The notes under the pieces: model-generated
What the model saw: the letters and a program-made list of their open reading frames with translations, nothing else
Told to the model about the DNA's origin: nothing
Databases searched by the model: none
Position numbers and translations under genes: made by a program
Virus record (IMG/VR): IMGVR_UViG_3300031951_000515
Span: 1 to 38,011 of that record
DNA length: 38,011 nt
Source: a virus
Reading direction: 5' to 3' (one strand)
In this document: positions 11,744 to 20,662 of the stretch, piece by piece
How positions within the stretch are numbered: position 1 is the stretch's first letter
Layout: every line of letters starts with the position of its first letter

Positions 11744-13360
11744 ATGCCAAACGTATTCAAGCAAGTCGTAGACCGACAACTTTGGGCCCAGGTTACGCCT
11801 GCGCCTGTCGCTTCCGCCACCGCGCAAGGGTTCGCCTGTGATCTGCGCAACGACAACACGCGAAATCCGTTCGTCTATCAATTGTCAGGCAACAGCGCGC
11901 TGGATCGCTTCAATATCATCAGCAAAGCGTGGCAGCGAGTGAGCGCGACTCCGCTCACTGCGGGAACGTATGGCGCTGGAGCAACATCCTGGTTCGCGCC
12001 AAGTTTCAGCGCGGTCGGTACGATCGCAGCCGGGGCGACGACTACGAGCTTTACTCTGTCGACAGCGCTTCCGACGGCGGTTGGTGCAAACATGCTCGCG
12101 AATCGCGGCGGATCGGGGCAGTTTGGGTTCCGGATTCGCTTGATTGATACGGTGGCAGGAAAAACCGAGGAACGATGGATTGTTGCGAACACAGCAAGCA
12201 CAACGCCACAGATTTGGGTTGATGCCGCGTTCAGTTTCACGCCCGCGACTGGAGCACGCTACGAACTGCTCAGCGGGCGTCTGTTCATGCTCGGATCAGG
12301 CACCCTCGCAGCCGGTGCGTTTCGTTCGTTCGAAGTCGCGAGCAATACGTTCGCCAACCGCGCGATCGCTAACTTGCCCGCAACGCTATCGACCGATTCT
12401 GCGGCGATCGTCCTCGACGAACTGCACGTTCCCGCAGCAAACGCTCCTGGAGAGGGAATGATAAAGGGCGCAACGCTCTACGACACGGGTCTCAACGCGC
12501 TGTTGGCTACGGCTAGCGGTGCGTCGACCATTACTGGTCAGGCAACGCTTGGTGATGCCATCGTCGCCATAAACGAGTACCGCAATTTCCAGATCAGGAT
12601 CGTCGCAGATCCGACGACTCCTGGCTCGGTCGGCCAGCGGCGAATCATCGCATCACACACCGCAGGACCGAGCGCCGTTTACACGCTCGGATCAGCCTGG
12701 ACTACGCAGCCGAGTTCCTCAGCAAGATTCTTAATTGAGCAACCAAACGTCGTTATTCTCCGAACCACGGCGAACACAACCACCTACACCTACAACTACA
12801 CGGACGCGACGATCAACAACGGAACGAACAGTATCGCGGCAGACGCATGGAGCACTACCTATTTTGGTGCGGCTCCGGCAGCAAACGGTGCGGGATGTCT
12901 CTGGGCTCCGTGTTGGGGGATTACTGTGGACGCGGGGCGTGTGGTGCGGCATTCGTTCAATTATTTTTTTCGAGGTGGGGCGACAGGTACGCTCGATGTG
13001 CTGGACATCGCCGGATCGATCACAGGCACTTGGACTGGTGCGATAACTTACGATGGATCCCCAGTAGGATTAAGTTTCACTACTGGTACGACTGGCACTC
13101 CTAGCCCCTTCGCGAACGGTGGGCGCTATACCTACCTCAACCTATACACCGCGTCGACGCTTTCCATGATGTTTAGATTTGACGCGGCTAATCGCGTTCT
13201 CTCACCAACTGTTTCGACCGATTTCATTCAGGCTGGTACTGCCGCGTTGGGGGCGCGCATGGCAGCGTATGCCGTGATCGACGGAACGGACAAGTACGAT
13301 TGCGTGCTGTTGCAAGCGATGGCTTCCACAATTTGTCAAGAACTGATTCCGTTAATCTGA
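11744..13360 (+). CDS. Large putative virion surface protein
   Basis: A 538-residue protein from ATG 11744 (TAGGAAAC upstream). It is beta-rich, Thr/Ala/Gly-rich, without a signal peptide or membrane segments. Repeated phrases such as 'TAGTYGAGATSWFAPSFSA' and 'TTSFTLSTALPTAVGANM' suggest stacked beta domains. It is flanked by genes for small surface-type proteins, so it is likely a fibre, baseplate or capsid-decorating protein. I do not recognise a catalytic motif or a named family. Confidence 0.6.
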   Translation: MPNVFKQVVDRQLWAQVTPAPVASATAQGFACDLRNDNTRNPFVYQLSGNSALDRFNIISKAWQRVSATPLTAGTYGAGATSWFAPSFSAVGTIAAGATTTSFTLSTALPTAVGANMLANRGGSGQFGFRIRLIDTVAGKTEERWIVANTASTTPQIWVDAAFSFTPATGARYELLSGRLFMLGSGTLAAGAFRSFEVASNTFANRAIANLPATLSTDSAAIVLDELHVPAANAPGEGMIKGATLYDTGLNALLATASGASTITGQATLGDAIVAINEYRNFQIRIVADPTTPGSVGQRRIIASHTAGPSAVYTLGSAWTTQPSSSARFLIEQPNVVILRTTANTTTYTYNYTDATINNGTNSIAADAWSTTYFGAAPAANGAGCLWAPCWGITVDAGRVVRHSFNYFFRGGATGTLDVLDIAGSITGTWTGAITYDGSPVGLSFTTGTTGTPSPFANGGRYTYLNLYTASTLSMMFRFDAANRVLSPTVSTDFIQAGTAALGARMAAYAVIDGTDKYDCVLLQAMASTICQELIPLI

Positions 13361-13369
13361 GGTGCAATC

Positions 13370-13531
13370 GTGACGCTTAATGCAATTAAATTGCTGCTAC
13401 AAAATCGGCTGGTGACGTTGTCGCAAGCGAGAGCGCACGCAGTGACAATCGGCGATTTGATGCGAGTCTCGGAACTTGATTCGGAGATTGCGGAAACGGA
13501 GTCGACGCTGGGGCAGATCAACACGCTCTAG
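13370..13531 (+). CDS. Very small helical protein, 53 aa
   Basis: A GTG-started frame (GAGGTG at 13359-13364) ending at TAG 13529-13531. The product runs 'TLNAIKLLLQNRLVTLSQAR' then 'MRVSELDSEIAETESTLGQI', two amphipathic helices that could form a hairpin or coiled coil. It neatly fills the gap between two structural genes, with good spacing on both sides, which argues that it is real. Possibly a fibre chaperone or trimerisation partner. Confidence 0.6.
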   Translation: MTLNAIKLLLQNRLVTLSQARAHAVTIGDLMRVSELDSEIAETESTLGQINTL

Positions 13532-13538
13532 GTGAGAC

Positions 13539-14495
13539 ATGCTTTTAACCCTTCTCAGTCAACAATCTGCACCCGCTGGATCGGCAGCGAGCGTAGCGGC
13601 TGTCTTGGGGGCTTGCTCGGTCGTCAGCACGGCAAGCAGAGTCGATAGCCCCCAAGCAACGCTCGGGAGCACCCTTGGCACTGCGACAGTAAGTAGCACG
13701 GCAAGCACAGGGAGCGGTGCCACTGGCACAGTAATCAGCACTCTCGGCGCTGCATCGCTGAGCAGCAACGCGACGATCGCCAACGGCCCAACCGCAACTC
13801 TCAGCGCAACACTTGGTGAAGCTACCGTCTCTGCAAGCGGATCCCTGACCTCGCCGCCAACGGGGACGGTGGTAAACACGCTAAATGCGGTCACTGCCAG
13901 CGGATTGGCAACCGTGTCGTCGGGCTTTACCGGCACTGTTACCCTCACGCTAGGCGAGGCGACCGCGACGAGCGCGGTATTGATCGCCAACGGACCAGCG
14001 GCAACCGTCACAACCACGCTTAACGCGGCCACTGTCGCTAGCTCTGCAATTACCCAGGATGGCCCAACAGCCACAACCGTCGCAACCCTGGGGGCAGTCA
14101 CAGTGACCAGCGGTGCGGCTGTCGCGAATCCGCCACAAGGTGCGGTTTTGTCGGTGTTGTCGCCTGCGGTCTCCTCGTCGACAGCAACCGTGACTGCTGG
14201 CATGGTTGGAAGCGTATCAAGGGCTTTGTCGGATACTGCCGTGATTGCTACGGCGAGCGTGCAATCGCAGCCAGTGGCCACTGTGGCAAGATCCCTTGAA
14301 GGGGCAGTCCTGTACGCGATCGCCATCAACGGCACTTCCGCTCTCGATGCTGTTGGACCGTTTTCGCTGCAGTATTTCCTTCCCCCGGTTCGGTTTCCGT
14401 TGCTGTACGTTTCAAAACGTGACTACCGGCTGATTTCTGCCAGCGCTCTAAATTATGAGATCCGCATCGGCGATGAATCCGCAATTGAGGTGTAA
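13539..14495 (+). CDS. Repeat-rich virion protein (23-residue repeats), copy 1
   Basis: A 318-residue protein made of about ten tandem 23-residue repeats, for example 'PTATLSATLGEATVSASGSL' and 'PTGTVVNTLNAVTASGLATV', with an Ala/Thr/Ser/Val beta-strand pattern. The C-terminal 70 residues differ ('GPFSLQYFLPPVRFPLLYVS') and may be the binding or capping end. It resembles fibrous phage surface proteins rather than an enzyme. The gene at 16200 is a paralogue with the same repeat period. Confidence 0.65.
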   Translation: MLLTLLSQQSAPAGSAASVAAVLGACSVVSTASRVDSPQATLGSTLGTATVSSTASTGSGATGTVISTLGAASLSSNATIANGPTATLSATLGEATVSASGSLTSPPTGTVVNTLNAVTASGLATVSSGFTGTVTLTLGEATATSAVLIANGPAATVTTTLNAATVASSAITQDGPTATTVATLGAVTVTSGAAVANPPQGAVLSVLSPAVSSSTATVTAGMVGSVSRALSDTAVIATASVQSQPVATVARSLEGAVLYAIAINGTSALDAVGPFSLQYFLPPVRFPLLYVSKRDYRLISASALNYEIRIGDESAIEV

Positions 14496-14496
14496 G

Positions 14497-14871
14497 GTGG
14501 CAAAACCCAAGAAAATATCACGGGAGCAATGGCTTGCGGCGGTGGCCGAGAGCGCTGGTGTTGTAAACGCGATCGCGGCGCGGCTTGGTGTCTCGCGACA
14601 ACACGTCACGAAGCACCGGAAAGCGCACGCATGGCTGCAAGAGGCGTTCGATGAGGCGCTGCACCTGTCGATCGACCAAGCGGAGAAAAACATTCTAGCG
14701 GCGATCGCCTCGGGAAACCTAAAGGTAACTATGTGGTTCCTCGAGCGCAAGGGTAAGGCGAGAGGGTGGGGCAAGGAGATCCAGATCGAAAGCGAGTCGC
14801 TATCGAGTCCTAGAACGGTAATTCTGCGACTGCCTGACAACGGGCGGACGCGATCGAAGGAGGACAATTGA
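14497..14871 (+). CDS. Putative small terminase subunit
   Basis: A 124-residue protein from GTG 14497. Residues 5-45 carry an HTH ('VVNAIAARLGVSRQHVTKHR'), and residues 55-100 read like the oligomerisation part of small terminases ('SIDQAEKNILAAIASGNLKV', then 'TMWFLERKGKARGWG', the usual FxLk-kg-rGW phrase). It would recognise packaging sites and hand DNA to the large subunit. Unusually, four structural-type genes separate it from the large subunit at 17656. In-frame upstream starts exist at 14455 and later, but they overlap the previous gene. Confidence 0.68.
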   Translation: MAKPKKISREQWLAAVAESAGVVNAIAARLGVSRQHVTKHRKAHAWLQEAFDEALHLSIDQAEKNILAAIASGNLKVTMWFLERKGKARGWGKEIQIESESLSSPRTVILRLPDNGRTRSKEDN

Positions 14872-15128
14872 TGAAAATCGCAAAATGGGCGGGTCTTTTA
14901 TGCCTGCTCGCGATACTCGGCTGCGATTCCGCGCCATGCTGCAAACGATGCAAGCCGCCTTGTGAATGCAATCCTTGCGACGAGTATTGCGCTTGCCACC
15001 GAAATCAATGTCACGAATCTTGTATCTGCCACCAATTTAAGAATGAGGATGGATCATGGCTGTCGCAAAATGGGCCACGCCAGGAACAAGAAGCTCCAAC
15101 TTTGCCGGAACAACACTCAACTCCCTAG
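14871..15128 (+). CDS. Cysteine-rich lipoprotein
   Basis: An 85-residue protein. A lipoprotein signal ('WAGLLCLLAILGC', Cys18) is followed by a remarkable cluster: twelve cysteines between residues 18 and 53, mixed with Pro, Lys and His. Ribosome binding site AAGGAGG (14858-14863) is strong. It overlaps the next gene by 73 bases in another frame. It could bind metal, form a disulfide-rich knob on the cell surface, or block superinfection. No family known to me. Confidence 0.65.
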   Translation: MKIAKWAGLLCLLAILGCDSAPCCKRCKPPCECNPCDEYCACHRNQCHESCICHQFKNEDGSWLSQNGPRQEQEAPTLPEQHSTP

Positions 15129-15469
15129 CAAATACTGGTGAGTCATCGGTTGTCACTTACGACAATTCAACACAACGCGATCTATACGGAGCGGTGGCTA
15201 TCAAGCTTGGTTCGATCACTCCATCGACCGCTGGAACGATCTCGCTCCGAGTAACGATGAATGATGGCACAGACACCGCTGATAGGGCCGCAGGAGATTT
15301 GTACCCAGTGACGCTGAATAGTGGGGCGTCTGCCAAGGTGGTTATCATCCCCCTGGTTCGGCTTTACCCATTCTCGCTTCGGTTTTCCGTGGTCAATAAT
15401 TCAGGCGTTGCTTTTGCTGCTAGCGGGAACGAAATGTACGTTCGTCCATTTAATGAGGATGTAACGTAA
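15056..15469 (+). CDS. Putative virion structural protein
   Basis: A 137-residue beta-rich protein ('MAVAKWATPGTRSSNFAGTT' ... 'TISLRVTMNDGTDTADRAAG' ... 'VVIIPLVRLYPFSLRFSVVN'). The style matches small phage surface proteins. It starts inside the end of the lipoprotein gene and its stop overlaps the next start by one base (TAATG). The ribosome binding site AATGAGGATGG lies upstream. Confidence 0.62.
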   Translation: MAVAKWATPGTRSSNFAGTTLNSLANTGESSVVTYDNSTQRDLYGAVAIKLGSITPSTAGTISLRVTMNDGTDTADRAAGDLYPVTLNSGASAKVVIIPLVRLYPFSLRFSVVNNSGVAFAASGNEMYVRPFNEDVT

Positions 15470-16197
15470 TGCGATCCGGCGATGTGAACTCCGATGCTAA
15501 TCTGCAACAACGAGTAATGCCGATGTTGCGATTGAGGCCAGCCGCCTGGGCGCACGCTCGACCGGGAGTGGTTCGTACCGATGGATCCGGAAAAATCTCA
15601 TCGATCGAAACGGGCGCACCATACAAGTTCACGTCGCCTTCCCCGGGAAACAGCCCCGCTCTAGTAACGACTGCCGGTCAGAATGCAATTCGATCCAATA
15701 CGGCATCCAGTACGAGTCTTGGAACATCGACTATCCCGCAGGCAGGCCCGTGCTCTCTAATCGTTCTGTGGTGGTCTGCCGCCAACCAAGGCCCAGCAGC
15801 GCGCGTCGAAGATATTAGCTCTGGGCAAAACGAATTCGTGCGAGTTGGCTACAGCACCACGCCGCAGGCAATCGGCAGTTATGGAGGGGTAACGCAATCC
15901 GTAAGTATTGACAACAATCGTCCGTATGTCGCATCAATTCGCGCGGATGGCGACAACCCCGCGACGTTTCGGATTGCCAATAGCAGTCAAACAATTTCCA
16001 GCAGCTACTCCAGCGAAGATGTCACAGTATCCTTTCTCGGCAACTGCGACTACTTTGAGGTCGCTTTTTTCACCCGTGAACTGTCTGCCAGTGAAACCAT
16101 GCTAGCCGAGGCGATCATGGCATGGTCGAACGGGTTTCCTAATGCACTGGGGGGCGCACATCCGTTCCGAAATCGCCCCCCGTTGCTGGGGGATTAG
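15469..16197 (+). CDS. Putative receptor-binding/lectin-like virion protein
   Basis: A 242-residue protein with an arrangement like a concanavalin/LamG jelly roll: 'CSLIVLWWSAANQGPAARVE', 'NEFVRVGYSTTPQAIGSYGG', 'VSIDNNRPYVASIRADGDNP', and a closing 'DYFEVAFFTRELSASETMLA', the usual last-strand-plus-helix of these folds. This suggests sugar binding, hence a tail-fibre tip or capsid decoration. Tightly coupled to its neighbours. Confidence 0.6.
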   Translation: MRSGDVNSDANLQQRVMPMLRLRPAAWAHARPGVVRTDGSGKISSIETGAPYKFTSPSPGNSPALVTTAGQNAIRSNTASSTSLGTSTIPQAGPCSLIVLWWSAANQGPAARVEDISSGQNEFVRVGYSTTPQAIGSYGGVTQSVSIDNNRPYVASIRADGDNPATFRIANSSQTISSSYSSEDVTVSFLGNCDYFEVAFFTRELSASETMLAEAIMAWSNGFPNALGGAHPFRNRPPLLGD

Positions 16198-16199
16198 CA

Positions 16200-16823
16200 A
16201 TGCCACTGCGTAACCGCGTACCACTTGTAGCGATCCCAGGAGTTACGGCTACTCTAGCAGTCAATCTTGGGGCAGCGCAAGCAACCTCGCAAGGAGTTGT
16301 CGCAGGCGCGATTCTTCAAAAAACGCTGGAATCCTGCGGCCTGTCCGCAGGTGCTACGCGGGCCGATGGCACGACGGCTGCGACGAACGCGATGCTCGAG
16401 GCAGCTACAGGAATCTCCAGCGGTCAGTACGGTGCATCCTCCGGGCTCGCAATCGCTCTGGATGGACTGTCTGCGGCGTCGACTGCAAGCGTTTTCGGCG
16501 CAAGCACGGCAACTCTCGCAAAGACACTGGAAGCCACCACTGGATCCGCGTCGGCAATTGTGACGACGGACCCTAGAGGAGTTCTATTGCGAACCCTGGG
16601 ATCCGATACTGTCGGCTCGACAGCAGTAGTTGCTAACGGTCCATCGGCCTCCCTCACTCGCACCCTTGCGTCGATAGCGATCGCATCAAGTGCAGTAGTA
16701 GCACCGGGCAAGGTTGGGTCCGTCGCGAAGACTTTAGGGCCGGTAGTCGTCTCTACGAGCGCCTCTGTGCCGCCACCGCGAAATAGCCAATTGTTCTATG
16801 CCATGATGACAGGAGTGGATTGA
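16200..16823 (+). CDS. Repeat-rich virion protein (23-residue repeats), copy 2
   Basis: A 207-residue paralogue of the gene at 13539. Repeats have the same 23-residue period ('VVANGPSASLTRTLASIAIA'), but the early ones have diverged ('KTLESCGLSAGATRADGTTA'). The C-terminus is shorter ('PPPRNSQLFYAMMTGVD'). Start ATG is two bases after the previous stop, and the stop overlaps the next start. The pair suggests duplication and divergence of a fibre element. Confidence 0.6.
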   Translation: MPLRNRVPLVAIPGVTATLAVNLGAAQATSQGVVAGAILQKTLESCGLSAGATRADGTTAATNAMLEAATGISSGQYGASSGLAIALDGLSAASTASVFGASTATLAKTLEATTGSASAIVTTDPRGVLLRTLGSDTVGSTAVVANGPSASLTRTLASIAIASSAVVAPGKVGSVAKTLGPVVVSTSASVPPPRNSQLFYAMMTGVD

Positions 16824-17659
16824 TGTACCGAAACACAAACGCAAACGTGAAGGTATTCGCCTTCAACCGCAACACCTCGCAGCCACAACTGGGCGATGCG
16901 GCGAACATTACGTGTCGTTTCTCTTTAGACAACGGCGCACGAACCGCGCTGAACGACACAAACCCAGTCGAACTAGAGGATGGGTACTACCTCTTCGACG
17001 TACAGCAGACGGAAAACAACGGGGCTACTGTGGACTTTTTCCCGGAGTCCACCACGGCCAATATCCAGGTTATTCCCGTCGAGCATTCGCGATACACGCG
17101 AGACACGCTCACTGCGCTTTCGGATTCGGTTTCCGCCTCAATCCTGTCCAACATACTCGGGCGATTTGCTCTGTCGAGTTCCGTTAGCGGGAGCGCAGGC
17201 GTAGCAACACCGCTCGTCACGGTCTCTGAGCGGGAATCGCTTGGGCCGATGTATATTGGAGCGTTTTCGCAGTATCTAAAAGTTGACAATGAAATTGTTT
17301 TCACCATCAACGCCAACGCCAAGAACGCGACTGGGCGCTTGGTGTTTACGGCGAAGCCGACCGTCACAGGTGCGCAGAACACGATCGCTATCCAGGTCGA
17401 TTCCTCGTTCGGACTCCGGATCCCAACGGGCGGCAGTTTTGTTGCGGGCGATGCGGCGCTCGTAGGTGTGAGTGCTGGTGGGAACCCGATCCGCCAAGTG
17501 AAATTGACCATGAACGCCCGATCGCTATCGGCTTTAGCGTCTGGACGTTTCTATTTTGACATCAAACGCTGCGACACTTCGCCCGAAGCGCACTGGATCA
17601 TTGCTACTGGCATCCTCGACTTCTCGCAGCCGATCAACAATACCACCACTTGCATATGA
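16823..17659 (+). CDS. Putative virion protein, 278 aa
   Basis: From ATG 16823 (AGGAG at 16811-16815). The N-terminal third ('NVKVFAFNRNTSQPQLGDAA', 'NITCRFSLDNGARTALNDTN') is a beta domain seen in small phage surface proteins. A central helix ('LTALSDSVSASILSNILGRF') follows, then a second beta domain. No enzyme motif. Its stop overlaps the terminase start as ATGA. Confidence 0.6.
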   Translation: MYRNTNANVKVFAFNRNTSQPQLGDAANITCRFSLDNGARTALNDTNPVELEDGYYLFDVQQTENNGATVDFFPESTTANIQVIPVEHSRYTRDTLTALSDSVSASILSNILGRFALSSSVSGSAGVATPLVTVSERESLGPMYIGAFSQYLKVDNEIVFTINANAKNATGRLVFTAKPTVTGAQNTIAIQVDSSFGLRIPTGGSFVAGDAALVGVSAGGNPIRQVKLTMNARSLSALASGRFYFDIKRCDTSPEAHWIIATGILDFSQPINNTTTCI

Positions 17660-19122
17660 TAGCGGACGCAACATCGATCGAAATTGGACCTCAACCCGGC
17701 CCGCAAGACCAGATACTGCGGACCAGCGCGGACATCGCAATCTATGGCGGTGCGGCTGGTGGCGGGAAGACCTACGCGCTTTTGCTCGATGCTCTCCGAG
17801 GTATAGACGATCCGCACTGGGCTCCCGTTATATTTCGCAAGACGTACAAGCAGATCACCGCAGCGCAGGGGTTGTGGGACAAAGCCTGCGAACTGTACCC
17901 GCTATTCGGCGGTCGGATGCGCAGCGCCTCGATGGATTGCAAGTTTCCGAGTGGAGCCCGCATCATTTTCAGCCACATGGAACACGAACAAGACAAGCTG
18001 CAATGGCAGGGTACTGAGATCGCGTTCATCGGATGGGACGAACTGACGCATTTCTCGAGCGGGCAGTTCTGGTATCTGGTCTCGCGAGCTAGGTCCATGG
18101 GTACCATTGATCCCTACATCCGCGCCACATGCAACCCGGAACCGGGAACGTGGGTAGCAAGCCTCTTGGAATGGTGGATCGATCCCGTATTGGGCACGGC
18201 AATCCCGGAGCGCTCCGGTGTGATGCGGTACTTCTGCCGGGCGGCTGACGACTCGCTACTGTGGGCGGATACGCGAGAGGAACTGTTGGGACGCGGCTCC
18301 AAGCCGCTATCGTTCACCTTCGTCCCAGCCACCCTCCAAGACAATCCGGCACTCTTGGCGAAGGATCCCGATTACGCGGATCGACTAGCGGCGCTCCCTC
18401 GAGTGGAGCGGGAAGCGCTGCTCGGTGGGAACTGGCTTTACCAAGCGGCTGGGATCTACGATCGCGATTGGTTCTTGACGTACAACGTCCTGCCCGATGG
18501 CAAAATCCAGGCGATGCACCATGGAGACGTGCTCGAGATCGATCCAGGTCGGATGCGACGGTTCGCGGTGATCGACACTGCGGGAACCTCGAGGGAACGA
18601 GCAGAGCAGGATAGGGGCAAGGAGCCGTCCTGGTCGGTAGTCCAGGTGTGGGACTACTTCCGCCCCGCCCACATGATGTTCCTGCGATCGACTTGCCGAA
18701 TCCAGGCCGAGTGGCCGGAAATGATTAGCCGGTTCAACGATCATTTGCAGTCGATGAACGTCCCGGTCGTCTACATTGAGAACGCTCACTTCGGACCTGT
18801 CGCAGCCAAGGAAATCAAGGGACGCAAAACACGTCTCATCGGACCCAAAATCCCCGGCATGGCAGAGAACCACCGAGGGGCAAAACTTGAGCGAGCGGTC
18901 GCAGCGGGGGCAATCTCGCGCGTTGAGGACGGCTTGGTCCGGATACCGGCGACCGGCGAAAAGTGGGTGAGAGATTACCTCATTGAGCACACGGCATGGC
19001 AGGGGCGACCAGACGAGGTATCCGACCAGATCGACGGCACATCGTATGCGGTTTACGTTTCAAAGGAGCTTCAAGCCCAGCAATGGGGAGGCATCATCCA
19101 AGGGAGGCACGGCACAAAATGA
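17656..19122 (+). CDS. terL: Terminase large subunit
   Basis: A 488-residue DNA-packaging motor. The ATPase domain has Walker A GGAAGGGKT (31-39), Walker B IAFIGWDE (122-129) and the coupling motif 'IRATCNP' (about 155-161). The nuclease domain begins 'RRFAVIDTAG' with D307, followed by an acidic/His region ('PVVYIENAHFGPVAAKEIKG') and a C-terminal Asp ('DEVSDQIDG'). Length is normal. It cuts concatemers and pumps DNA into the prohead through the portal. The start at 17656 gives an ATGA overlap; a TTG six bases earlier is possible. Confidence 0.93.
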   Translation: MIADATSIEIGPQPGPQDQILRTSADIAIYGGAAGGGKTYALLLDALRGIDDPHWAPVIFRKTYKQITAAQGLWDKACELYPLFGGRMRSASMDCKFPSGARIIFSHMEHEQDKLQWQGTEIAFIGWDELTHFSSGQFWYLVSRARSMGTIDPYIRATCNPEPGTWVASLLEWWIDPVLGTAIPERSGVMRYFCRAADDSLLWADTREELLGRGSKPLSFTFVPATLQDNPALLAKDPDYADRLAALPRVEREALLGGNWLYQAAGIYDRDWFLTYNVLPDGKIQAMHHGDVLEIDPGRMRRFAVIDTAGTSRERAEQDRGKEPSWSVVQVWDYFRPAHMMFLRSTCRIQAEWPEMISRFNDHLQSMNVPVVYIENAHFGPVAAKEIKGRKTRLIGPKIPGMAENHRGAKLERAVAAGAISRVEDGLVRIPATGEKWVRDYLIEHTAWQGRPDEVSDQIDGTSYAVYVSKELQAQQWGGIIQGRHGTK

Positions 19123-19364
19123 CCGACAAGGAACGCAAGATTCGAGCGCTCAAGACGCACTCGGAGGATGCACTGCTCACTTTCAGCGAAGCAGGAACGC
19201 AACTCGGAGTGACGCGGAGCGCGGTAGCACAGTGGGCCGATACGGGGCGGCTGGCGTATTGCCGACTTCCAGGCGGGCGAAGGCGGGTCCGCCAAAGCAC
19301 GGTCGACCGGATCCGCACCGAGATTTTCGAGAACGGGGAACCGGAGTATCTGCGGGACGAATAA
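19119..19364 (+). CDS. MerR-like HTH protein next to terminase
   Basis: An 81-residue protein starting in the terminase stop (ATGA). Residues 19-60 ('LLTFSEAGTQLGVTRSAVAQ', 'WADTGRLAYCRLPGGRRRV') are a clear HTH_17 domain. Longer upstream starts would lie inside the terminase gene. Possibly a packaging-site or late-gene DNA-binding protein. Eighty bases without a gene follow, holding GCAAGCAGC twice in tandem and a six-base-pair hairpin (19400-19424). Confidence 0.7.
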   Translation: MTDKERKIRALKTHSEDALLTFSEAGTQLGVTRSAVAQWADTGRLAYCRLPGGRRRVRQSTVDRIRTEIFENGEPEYLRDE

Positions 19365-19444
19365 ATAGGTAACTTTTTCGCAAGCAGCGCAAGCAGCGTC
19401 ACAGACGGTTTGGTGCGTTCTGTGTCGCGGTCTAACCTTCCCCC

Positions 19445-20623
19445 ATGGGCAAGGTGTTCCGTAAAGCGGTTCTGTCGGTCAACGAGTACCAGAGCGGAGA
19501 TGGGTCCGTCACGGTTACTTCCGATCGGCTGCGCCATTGGGAAGACCAGTTCCAGCGGTTGAAGGATGCAGGCTACGCGGTTCCGATGCACTGGAACCAT
19601 GCGGAACTCGATGATGTCGAAATGCTCTCTCCGATCGCCATGGACTCCCTGACACGTCGCGACACTCGCGGCGCACACAACACCGAAGGGCGCATGGTCG
19701 ACTTTAAGGTGACACCGGACGGAAGATCCGCCGAGATCACCGTGGAGATCCTGACCCCGAGCGCCATCGAAAAGGTGGAAGCCAACTCGGTCTATGTGTC
19801 GCCGGTGATTTTTCCTGAGTTCATGGACGGACATGGGAACAGTTACGCGGACGTGATTACGAGTGTCGATTTGGTCGATTACCCGGTCGATCATTCCCAA
19901 GGCCCATTTCTACCAGCCGAAGTCGATGCAGCAATCCCAGCCTTAATGGGATGCGGCATTCGGATGGGGATCAAACCAACCATTTTTACTCCCAAGGTGC
20001 TTCGCATGGACATGGCTTCCGATACCAACATGGCGGCTCCCGCAGCCCCTCCCGGAAATGAGATGAATGATGGCGGTAGTGATGCCGACTCCATCGTCAA
20101 GATGATCGTCGACGTGATGCAGGAAGTCGGAGTGCAACTCCCCGAAGACACAAGCGCCGCGAATATCGTCGACAACATTCGCATGGTGCTCGGCAACGGC
20201 GGGCAGGGTGGCGGCAACCCTGACAATGGGACCGTGGCTGTCTCTCCTGAGATCCAAACCATGTCCGCTATCGTCCGCAACTCTCGAGCCTACGCCGAGC
20301 GAGCGTATCACCGAGAACTGCTCGGACAACTCGAATCGCTGCGAGACCAAGGAAAAATTCTCGATGAGGAGTTCAGTTTGTACGCTGCTCGGGTCGCTGC
20401 CCAGCGACTCTCGCTCGATGCGTACAGCAAACCGAAAACCGGAGACGTGGAACGCTTCATGGATTCGCGGAAAGTCATCCCAGTTGGCACGTTCAAGACG
20501 GCGACGTTTCGCTCTGGAGGGGGGTCCAAGCTGGCTCGGATGAGCGTAGCGGAACCGAAGAATCCGGAGGTTCTGACACCTGAACGCGAAGCGTACCTTC
20601 TCAAACTCATAAACGGCAACTAA
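19445..20623 (+). CDS. Prohead protease with scaffold-like C-terminus
   Basis: A 392-residue protein. The N-terminal ~155 residues resemble phage capsid maturation proteases of the Mu I type: 'AVPMHWNHAELDD' (H49, H52), 'GRMVDFKVTPDGRSAEITVE', and 'NSVYVSPVIFPEF', where S119 is the likely nucleophile. The rest is Met/Pro/Gly linker, then helical ('LLGQLESLRDQGKILDEEFS', 'LYAARVAAQRLSL') and ends basic, like a scaffold fused to its protease. Position between terminase and capsid fits. No clear ribosome binding site precedes the ATG. Confidence 0.72.
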   Translation: MGKVFRKAVLSVNEYQSGDGSVTVTSDRLRHWEDQFQRLKDAGYAVPMHWNHAELDDVEMLSPIAMDSLTRRDTRGAHNTEGRMVDFKVTPDGRSAEITVEILTPSAIEKVEANSVYVSPVIFPEFMDGHGNSYADVITSVDLVDYPVDHSQGPFLPAEVDAAIPALMGCGIRMGIKPTIFTPKVLRMDMASDTNMAAPAAPPGNEMNDGGSDADSIVKMIVDVMQEVGVQLPEDTSAANIVDNIRMVLGNGGQGGGNPDNGTVAVSPEIQTMSAIVRNSRAYAERAYHRELLGQLESLRDQGKILDEEFSLYAARVAAQRLSLDAYSKPKTGDVERFMDSRKVIPVGTFKTATFRSGGGSKLARMSVAEPKNPEVLTPEREAYLLKLINGN

Positions 20624-20630
20624 CTCACAA

Positions 20631-20654
20631 TTCTTCTGAGGGTGGCACCGAGGA
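20631..20654 (+). promoter_or_regulatory. Conserved leader element, copy 1 (decoration gene)
   Basis: A 24-base element containing TTCTTC, then GAGGGTGGCACC, then GAGGA lies eight bases before the decoration gene. The same element, 22 of 24 bases identical, precedes the capsid gene at 21136-21159, so it probably boosts translation or stabilises mRNA of the two most abundant head proteins. GGTGGCACC is itself a small dyad. Confidence 0.5.
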
Positions 20655-20662
20655 AGTAAACC

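Noticed and set aside
13559-14335. Minus-strand open frame (258 codons)
   Set aside because: Antisense shadow of the 23-residue repeat protein; composition is a by-product of the GC-rich repeats.
19400-19424. Terminator between the HTH gene and the protease
   Set aside because: A CACAGA/TCTGTG hairpin exists but is not followed by a T tract; left as an unassigned feature of the 80-base gap.
19094-19900. Minus-strand open frame (268 codons)
   Set aside because: Opposite the terminase end, an HTH gene and the protease, all well supported on the + strand.
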